Assembly (NCBI GenBank): GCA_017521285.1
Contig: JAFXDG010000099.1
Span: forward strand, 1 to 64,000
DNA: 64,000 nucleotides
Direction of reading: 5' to 3'
Source of the DNA: Bacteroidaceae bacterium
Lineage (GTDB): Bacteria; Bacteroidota; Bacteroidia; Bacteroidales; Bacteroidaceae
Shown in pieces: positions 59,230-64,000 of the stretch. Positions within the stretch are counted from its first letter, which is position 1. The number at the start of each line of letters is the position of its first letter. The position numbers and the translations under genes are program-made. The notes under the pieces are model-generated. The model was not told where the DNA came from, did not search any database, and worked only from the letters and a program-made list of their open reading frames with translations.

Positions 59230-59829
59230 ATGGAAACTGCAGATAAGAAATGTCGAATCGCCATATTGGCCTCGGGGGAAGGGAGCAATGCCGAAGCGCT
59301 TGTTGCTCACTTCTTGAATCATCCGACCATTGAAGTGGCGTTAATGGTATGCAACAAAGAGAAAGCCGGCGTGTATGCACGCATGGCGAAGTATGGGGTA
59401 CCATGCCACACGATAGGAAAGGCGGAGTGGCAACCCGGCTCTACCGGTGAACAGGTGTTGGATCTGATGCATCGCGAAGGCATCGGTTTGATTGTGTTGG
59501 CCGGATTTCTGGCCTATATCCCCGAAGCAATTGTGAAGACTTACGAAGGACGCATTGTCAATATCCATCCTTCGTTGCTACCCAACTATGGTGGCAAGGG
59601 CATGTGGGGACACCATGTGCACGAGGCTGTGATAGCCGCTCATGAAACCGTCAGTGGAATCACCATCCACCATGTCACTGAGAAACTGGATGCGGGAAGC
59701 ATCATCTTCCAAGCTCAGTGCAAAGTGCTCCCCGACGATACGCCTGACTCATTGGCCGCCCGTATCCACCAGCTTGAACACGAGCATTATCCGTGTGTGG
59801 TGGAGCAGATGGCAATGACGTTTGCGTAA
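59230..59829 (+). CDS. purN: Phosphoribosylglycinamide formyltransferase
   Basis: A 199-residue GAR transformylase, third step of purine synthesis, using 10-formyltetrahydrofolate. The start at 59230 (METADKKCRIAILASGEGSN) is chosen; the in-frame upstream ATG lies in the repeat. Seen: LASGEGSNAEA, the phosphate loop; LIVLAGFLAYIP; the catalytic NIHPSLLPNYGGKGMWGHHV with Asn-His; and VSGITIHHVTEKLDAGSII. Length is typical. Confidence 0.95.
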   Translation: METADKKCRIAILASGEGSNAEALVAHFLNHPTIEVALMVCNKEKAGVYARMAKYGVPCHTIGKAEWQPGSTGEQVLDLMHREGIGLIVLAGFLAYIPEAIVKTYEGRIVNIHPSLLPNYGGKGMWGHHVHEAVIAAHETVSGITIHHVTEKLDAGSIIFQAQCKVLPDDTPDSLAARIHQLEHEHYPCVVEQMAMTFA

Positions 59830-59853
59830 GAAGTAGGTCTGTATTTGTATTTT

Positions 59854-59932
59854 AGGCGCGGATTGCGCGGATTACACGGAAAAGTTTCAAATATAAGAAA
59901 TATAATCCGTATCATCCGCGCAATCTGCGCCT
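59854..59932. repeat. GCGGAT-word hairpin element, copy 6
   Basis: Arms aggcgcggattgcgcggatt and atcatccgcgcaatctgcgc, then ct. Loop aagtttcaaatataagaaat. It lies between the convergent purN and yjbQ genes. Confidence 0.85.
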
Positions 59933-59957
59933 AATTTATTAATTTGTGAAGAGGACT

Positions 59958-60371
59958 TCACTCTATAATTGTTGCCACTACCCGGCGGCTTCCACCATCG
60001 TGGCGGAATTCGCACAGATAGATGCCTTGCCATGTGCCGAGGTTCAGACGGCCACGGGTGATGGGGATGCTGAGGCTTACTCCTGTAAGACTGCTTTTGG
60101 CATGAGCCGGCATGTCATCGTCGCCCTCGAAGGTGTGGTAATAGTAAGGTTCGCGTTCGCGCACGAGGTGGTTATAGATAGCCTCCATGTCGTGACGCAC
60201 GTCGGGGTCGGCATTTTCGTTGATGCTGAGGGCGCAACTGGTATGCTTGATGAAGAGGTTGAGCAATCCGGCTTCGGGAAGCGGATGGGGCAGGTGGCGC
60301 GTCACCTCGTCGGTTATCAGGTGAAAGCCCCGTGTGCGGGGCTTCAGGGTAAATTCTACTTGGGAAATCAT
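59958..60371 (-). CDS. yjbQ: YjbQ (UPF0047) family protein
   Basis: A 137-residue protein of the UPF0047/YjbQ fold. Signature segments are present: FHLITDEVTRHL, LNLFIKHTSCALSINENADP with a conserved His, and SLSIPITRGRLNLGTWQGIY followed by LCEFRHDGGSRRVVATI. Some members have weak thiamine phosphate synthase activity; the physiological role is unsettled. The gene is alone on the minus strand. Confidence 0.92.
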   Translation of the reverse strand: MISQVEFTLKPRTRGFHLITDEVTRHLPHPLPEAGLLNLFIKHTSCALSINENADPDVRHDMEAIYNHLVREREPYYYHTFEGDDDMPAHAKSSLTGVSLSIPITRGRLNLGTWQGIYLCEFRHDGGSRRVVATIIE

Positions 60372-60374
60372 GCG

Positions 60375-60462
60375 GGTCTTTTTTAGGAGTTAGAGGAGTT
60401 ATCGCTTCGCTATGAGTTAGAGGAGGAGTTATCGCAAGCTGGGCTTGCTGGCTAATAGTGAA
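60375..60462. repeat. Short-word repeat, gagttatcgc type
   Basis: Two imperfect copies of gagttagaggagttatcgc, each followed by a small inverted piece (cttcgctatg; aagctgggcttgctggc). It lies upstream of yjbQ. No promoter is seen inside it. Confidence 0.6.
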
Positions 60463-60508
60463 GTTTTTATGTTGGCAAAGTAGCTTTTTTAGCTATCGCT
60501 CAAACTTT

Positions 60509-61153
60509 TTAAAATTTCAGATAAAAATTGTATTGCTTCTCATATCCGATGGTGGTGGCATCGCCATGTCCGGGATAGACAAGGGTGGCATCGGGTAGAG
60601 TAAGAAGCTTTTCGCGGATGCCGTCAATCAGTGTCCGTATATCGCCTCCGGGCAAGTCAGAGCGGCCGATGCTTCCTTGGAAAAGGACATCGCCTGCGAA
60701 GAGACACCTTCCTTCGGGAGAATAGAATACGATGCTTCCAGGTGAATGGCCGGGTACGTGGATACATTGCAAGGAATAATATCCCAACATCAGTTTGTCT
60801 CCTTCTTCCAAATAGGTGCCGATGGGTGCGGGTGTACCAGGGAACTCAAGGCCAAACATGCGGGTGCGTTGTGGAGCTTCCACCAGCCATTCTTCATCGG
60901 CAGGATGGGCACATGTCTTCACTCCGTATTCTTTGTACATGAATCCGTTGCCGAAGATGTGATCGAAATGCAGGTGGGTGTTCAGCAAGTATTTCACCGT
61001 CAGTCCTTCTTCGGAGATGAATTCCTTCAAGGTTTCGCACTCTTTGGGCGTGTAGCATCCTGCATCTATAACCGCTGCTTCATGTGTATGTTCGTCCCAC
61101 ACCACATAGGTGTTTACGGGCAACATGTTGAATTCAAATTGCTTGACTTTCAT
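60509..61153 (-). CDS. MBL-fold hydrolase, glyoxalase II-like
   Basis: A 214-residue single-domain MBL hydrolase. The metal-binding HxHxDH motif is KYLLNTHLHFDHIFG at residues 57-71; the second-site ligands are in HVPGHSPGSIVFYSPEG and LFAGDVLFQGSIGRSDLPGG, and the last His is in VYPGHGDATTIGYE. The short length without the C-terminal helical domain fits the YcbL/GloC-type branch. Its ATG overlaps the end of rsmG by 4 bases, so the two are translationally coupled. Confidence 0.9.
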   Translation of the reverse strand: MKVKQFEFNMLPVNTYVVWDEHTHEAAVIDAGCYTPKECETLKEFISEEGLTVKYLLNTHLHFDHIFGNGFMYKEYGVKTCAHPADEEWLVEAPQRTRMFGLEFPGTPAPIGTYLEEGDKLMLGYYSLQCIHVPGHSPGSIVFYSPEGRCLFAGDVLFQGSIGRSDLPGGDIRTLIDGIREKLLTLPDATLVYPGHGDATTIGYEKQYNFYLKF

Positions 61154-61770
61154 AATCCCAGATACACTACTTTTTTGGTTTCAAAGAACTCTTCGGTGAA
61201 ATAGTCCTTCAAGTCTGTTATCATCACTTGATGCTTGAATGGCATGGCCTCGTGCTCCAACTCGCCACCTTTCAGGCAGACGAGTCCGTTGGGCAGGGCA
61301 TTGTGCTGCTCCTTACGGATGTTCTTGCGCACCAGTTTCACCAAGTCGGCAAGGGGCATCACGGCACGGCTCACTACGAAGTCGAATTGGCTCTTCTCCT
61401 CTTCGGCACGGCAATGGCGGGTGGTCACGTTGGAGAGGCCTGTGCCGGCAATCACCTCGTTGCACACCCGTATCTTCTTACCGATGCTATCCACCAAGTG
61501 GAACTTCACTTCGGGGAAAAGGATGGCCAGTGGGATGCCCGGAAAGCCTCCGCCACACCCAAGATCCATCACCGTAGTGCCCGGCTTGAAATTGATAACC
61601 TTGGCAATACCTAAGGAATGAAGCACATGGTGTTCATACAGATTGCCGATGTCCTTGCGCGAAATCACATTGATTTTGCTATTCCAATCCTCGTACAAAT
61701 CCTTCAACGCGGCAAAGCGTGTACGCTGCTCGTCGGAGAGGTTTGGGAAGTATTTCTCAATTATTTCCAT
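61150..61770 (-). CDS. rsmG: 16S rRNA (guanine-527-N7) methyltransferase
   Basis: A 206-residue Rossmann methyltransferase that modifies G527 of 16S rRNA. The start at 61770 (MEIIEKYFPNLSDEQ) is chosen over one eight codons upstream by family length. Seen: DWNSKINVISRKDIGNLYEH, the SAM motif TTVMDLGCGGGFPGIPLAIL, FDFVVSRAVMPL and a C-terminal CLKGGELEHE. Loss of RsmG gives low-level streptomycin resistance in other bacteria. It precedes the MBL hydrolase with a 4-base overlap. Confidence 0.95.
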   Translation of the reverse strand: MEIIEKYFPNLSDEQRTRFAALKDLYEDWNSKINVISRKDIGNLYEHHVLHSLGIAKVINFKPGTTVMDLGCGGGFPGIPLAILFPEVKFHLVDSIGKKIRVCNEVIAGTGLSNVTTRHCRAEEEKSQFDFVVSRAVMPLADLVKLVRKNIRKEQHNALPNGLVCLKGGELEHEAMPFKHQVMITDLKDYFTEEFFETKKVVYLGL

Positions 61771-61827
61771 ATGTATCTTTTGCAAATGTTGCAAAAGTAG
61801 GAAATGTCGGACAGATACGCAAGCAAA

Positions 61828-62271
61828 TCACATACTTTTTCTTTCAATGGATTCTTCAAATCTTCGTTTCAGCCAGGCGTCTATCGATAATTTGCCCGGG
61901 CCGATGAAGTACATGAACACGAAAATCATCATGTAGATGAGCGAGAGTTCGCCACCGTCCAACGAGCCATCGTGAATTACGAAGAAGGCCATACCCATAG
62001 CGAAAATCATGGGCAAGAGTACCAAACGGTACAAGAATCCGAAGATGAAAAAGAATGAACACACCACTTCGGCAATGATAATCAGTATCAATGACCATGC
62101 ACTACCCACGTGCAACGGGTCGGGGAAGTCTTGCGAAAGGGTGCCGTAGTAGAGCCATTTCTGCACACCATGGCAAAGGAACATGGCTCCGATGAACACA
62201 CGAGCCAACAATAACAGGGTGGAGGCTATCCAAGCCGAAGGAAGGGAGGCGGAAAATACTTTCTTGAACAT
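61828..62271 (-). CDS. DoxX family membrane protein
   Basis: A 147-residue protein with four hydrophobic helices: ASTLLLLARVFIGAMFLCHG, ILIIIAEVVCSFFFIFGFL, LLPMIFAMGMAFFVIHD and LIYMMIFVFMYFIGPGKLSI. This is the DoxX/DoxD architecture, with the conserved ending GPGKLSIDAWL. The role is unknown, possibly redox-linked. It is divergent from the HD-domain gene across a 200-base gap that holds an inverted repeat. Confidence 0.88.
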   Translation of the reverse strand: MFKKVFSASLPSAWIASTLLLLARVFIGAMFLCHGVQKWLYYGTLSQDFPDPLHVGSAWSLILIIIAEVVCSFFFIFGFLYRLVLLPMIFAMGMAFFVIHDGSLDGGELSLIYMMIFVFMYFIGPGKLSIDAWLKRRFEESIERKSM

Positions 62272-62331
62272 AATGCTGATGCTTTTTTATGGTTTATATG
62301 TTGATAAGAAAACAATCATCTTCCGCAAATG

Positions 62332-62381
62332 TTTTTTCTGCCTTACGAGGGAAATATTTTTTCTCTGTCCGGCAGAAAAAA
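62332..62381. promoter_or_regulatory. 11-bp inverted repeat in a divergent gap
   Basis: TTTTTTCTGCC (62332-62342) and GGCAGAAAAAA (62371-62381), 28 bases apart, between divergent DoxX and HD-protein genes. It may be an operator or a hairpin in the DoxX leader. Confidence 0.5.
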
Positions 62382-62417
62382 TTTTCAGGTAGGGGAGAAA
62401 AAATGCAGAAATGTTCG

Positions 62418-62425
62418 TATCTTCG
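62418..62425 (+). promoter_or_regulatory. -7 box of the HD-domain gene
   Basis: TATCTTCG, the same variant as at rnpB, 48 bases before the ATG at 62473. Confidence 0.5.
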
Positions 62426-62472
62426 CGGCAGAATGAATTAGTGAACCTATACCTTTATTAATATATAGCAAT

Positions 62473-63093
62473 ATGCCGACAAACAGAGAAGTGATAGCTG
62501 CCAACAAGGAAAAGTTCATCGAACTCTTGCAATCAACGGGACGCCGTGGAGTGGATGACGTGATAGAGACTTTGGAAAAACAGGGTTTTTTCGACGCACC
62601 CGCCTCTACACGTTTTCATTTGGCTTACGAAGGTGGATTGTTGGAGCACTCGTTGGGTGTGTGCCGCATTGCCTTGATGGTGCGCAAGCAAGTGTTATTG
62701 GTAAAACCAGAATTGGAGCCCCAACTTTCCGTGGAGAGTATTATTCTCACCACATTGCTTCACGATGTATGTAAGGCCGAAATTTACAAACGGGCCATCA
62801 AACGACGCAAAAATGAGCGCGGCATTTGGGAAGACTACGAAGGATACGATGTTGATTATTCCGACTTCCCCGTCGGACATGGCGAAAAGTCCGTTATCGT
62901 ACTTCTGCAATCGGGTCTTGAACTCACCAAGGAAGAGATATTGGCCATCCGTTGGCACATGTCCGCTTGGGACCTCCCTTTTCAAAGCTACGAACTGATG
63001 GGTTCACTCAATGCTGCCCGTGAAAAGACTCCCCTGATAGGAATTCTCCAAGCTGCCGATGGCCTTTCAGCCAATGTGTTGGAGACGAAGTAG
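62473..63093 (+). CDS. HD-domain phosphohydrolase-like protein
   Basis: A 206-residue protein with the HD superfamily metal set: His in GGLLEHSLGVCR (about residue 57), the HD pair in TTLLHDVCKAEIYK (about residue 97), His in FPVGHGEKSVIVLLQ and the last Asp in LQAADGLSANV. The family hydrolyses phosphoesters, often nucleotides. No other domain is present and the substrate is unknown. The ATG at 62473 follows a plausible promoter. Confidence 0.88.
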   Translation: MPTNREVIAANKEKFIELLQSTGRRGVDDVIETLEKQGFFDAPASTRFHLAYEGGLLEHSLGVCRIALMVRKQVLLVKPELEPQLSVESIILTTLLHDVCKAEIYKRAIKRRKNERGIWEDYEGYDVDYSDFPVGHGEKSVIVLLQSGLELTKEEILAIRWHMSAWDLPFQSYELMGSLNAAREKTPLIGILQAADGLSANVLETK

Positions 63094-63171
63094 GAGGGAA
63101 GTGGGAAGGAAAAGGGACTGCTATCCTGTTTCTGAAAACAAGAAATAAAGTCATAATAATTTTTCAGGAAG

Positions 63172-63295
63172 TTGTATCATGACTAACTTTTTAGACGCAG
63201 ATGACGCAGATTTATCTTTATTATTATACCCGATTAGGTTATAGTTTATCTGCGTTATCCGCGTCTAAAAAATGAAGTGATGGCATTTTGACACA
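63172..63295. repeat. GCGGAT-word hairpin element, copy 7 (inverted orientation)
   Basis: Arms agacgcagatgacgcagat (63193-63211) and atctgcgttatccgcgtct (63248-63266). The left flank atgactaacttttt matches the right flank of the copy at 47.6 kb in reverse, and the right flank aaaaaatgaagtgatggcat, then ttt, matches its left flank in reverse. So this copy is inserted the other way round. Confidence 0.85.
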
Positions 63296-63321
63296 TTCTC
63301 TATCTGTGTCAAAGAAGTTGA

Positions 63322-64000
63322 TTACATCTCTTCAGAGAGATACCCGATGGGGAGGGTACGGCAATTGTAACCCGAAGCCATGATTTCGCCATAGGCACCT
63401 GCAGAGCGAAGGGCTATGAGGTCACCACGCTGGCATCGGTTGAGGTCGATGGCTTTGCCGAACACGTCGGATGATTCACAGATGGGACCTACCACATCGT
63501 AGGCTTCTGTGGGGGCTTCGCTACTGATATTCTCTATCTTGTGATAAGCTTGGTAGAGGGCTGGGCGGATGAGATCGGTCATACCGGCATCGACAATGGC
63601 AAATTGCTTGTGTGAGCCTTGCTTGACATAAAGCACACGGGTGATGAGTGAACCGCATTGGCCCACTACGGCGCGTCCCAACTCAAAGTGAAGGGTTTGC
63701 CCAGGATGCAATTTCAAATGCTTGTGATAAGTGGCAAAATATTCTGCAAAATTGGGAATGGCCTGACGGTTTGGGTGTTGGTAATCGATACCTAATCCAC
63801 CGCCTACATTGATGTGCTCCACAATGATATGGCGTTGCACCAATCTTTCTTGCAATTCATTCACACGGTTGCACAGAGCTACGAAATCGCCCATATCAAG
63901 TATCTGGCTACCGATGTGGAAGTGAAGTCCAACAAACTTTACATGCTCCATCGATTGTGCCAAGTCAATCACATGATCCATATCCTCCATGGCAATACCG
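63322..64000 (-). CDS. lysA: Diaminopimelate decarboxylase, C-terminal part (runs off window)
   Basis: Partial gene: the frame is open to the window edge (226 codons seen). It is the PLP-dependent enzyme making lysine from meso-diaminopimelate. Visible: VKFVGLHFHIGSQI (barrel histidine and glycine), HINVGGGLGIDYQ, HFELGRAVVGQCGSLITRV with the phosphate-binding site, IVDAGMTDLIRPALYQAYH, the substrate cysteine in VVGPICESSDVFG and the C-terminal SAGAYGEIMASGYN. The N-terminal PLP lysine lies outside the window. Confidence 0.95.
   Translation of the reverse strand, partial: GIAMEDMDHVIDLAQSMEHVKFVGLHFHIGSQILDMGDFVALCNRVNELQERLVQRHIIVEHINVGGGLGIDYQHPNRQAIPNFAEYFATYHKHLKLHPGQTLHFELGRAVVGQCGSLITRVLYVKQGSHKQFAIVDAGMTDLIRPALYQAYHKIENISSEAPTEAYDVVGPICESSDVFGKAIDLNRCQRGDLIALRSAGAYGEIMASGYNCRTLPIGYLSEEM

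Overview
The window looks like a chromosomal segment of a Bacteroides/Phocaeicola-type gut bacterium (order Bacteroidales). The grounds are the many copies of the Bacteroides promoter (TTTG, about 20 bases, TAnnTTTG), Bacteroidetes-only families (PorX, PorW-like, DUF4250, DUF4494, lipoprotein-type TamL), polysaccharide-degrading gene clusters with signal peptides, and the tRNA and RNase P forms. Species cannot be fixed from the sequence alone.

Layout. 1-7.8 kb: tRNA-Pro, aroA, a small membrane protein, then a run porW-like, porX, tsaE, DUF4250, msrC. 7.9-21.3 kb: an accessory carbohydrate region, mostly on the minus strand. It holds a three-gene operon (a GH97 N-domain/beta-barrel fusion, a GH28 pectinase-like protein, GH127), a candidate structured RNA, a pectate-lyase remnant, two tandem DUF1593 proteins with a divergent AraC regulator, and a large zincin-like secreted protein. 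The set suggests pectin or arabinan use, but no SusC/SusD pair is present. 21.5-32.6 kb: housekeeping genes (sirtuin, riboflavin synthase, nitroreductase, YihY, RNase P RNA, HtrA, YggS, DUF4494, a kinase-like protein, aminotransferase, LolC/E-like permease).

32.6-46.2 kb: an accessory, defence-type island, A+T-rich over most of its left part. It contains a DUF6169 two-gene cassette between 39-bp direct repeats, a two-TM membrane protein, an operon pairing a DUF488-family protein with an unrecognised partner, a candidate small RNA, a PARIS-like ATPase + DUF4435 pair, an orphan small protein, and a two-gene restriction-modification-like system (PLD-SNF2 helicase plus an Eco57I-type methylase whose 3' third differs in base composition). 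A strongly folded candidate RNA lies just upstream of the restriction operon. 46.2-47.6 kb has no gene and is built of short-word repeats. 47.9-64 kb returns to core genes: two tRNA-Lys, WalJ-like hydrolase, TamL, SpoU methylase, pyrBI, PBP1A, purN, YjbQ, rsmG, DoxX, an HD protein and the 3' part of lysA, which runs off the window.

Two classes of intergenic repeat recur through the window. One is a mobile-looking hairpin element built of a 9-base word close to GCGGATGAC, with seven full copies and one half copy. The other is a set of hairpins, each built from its own short word, that often fill a whole intergenic gap and sometimes supply a stop or start codon of the flanking genes. All family calls rest on motif recognition by eye; no database search was possible.
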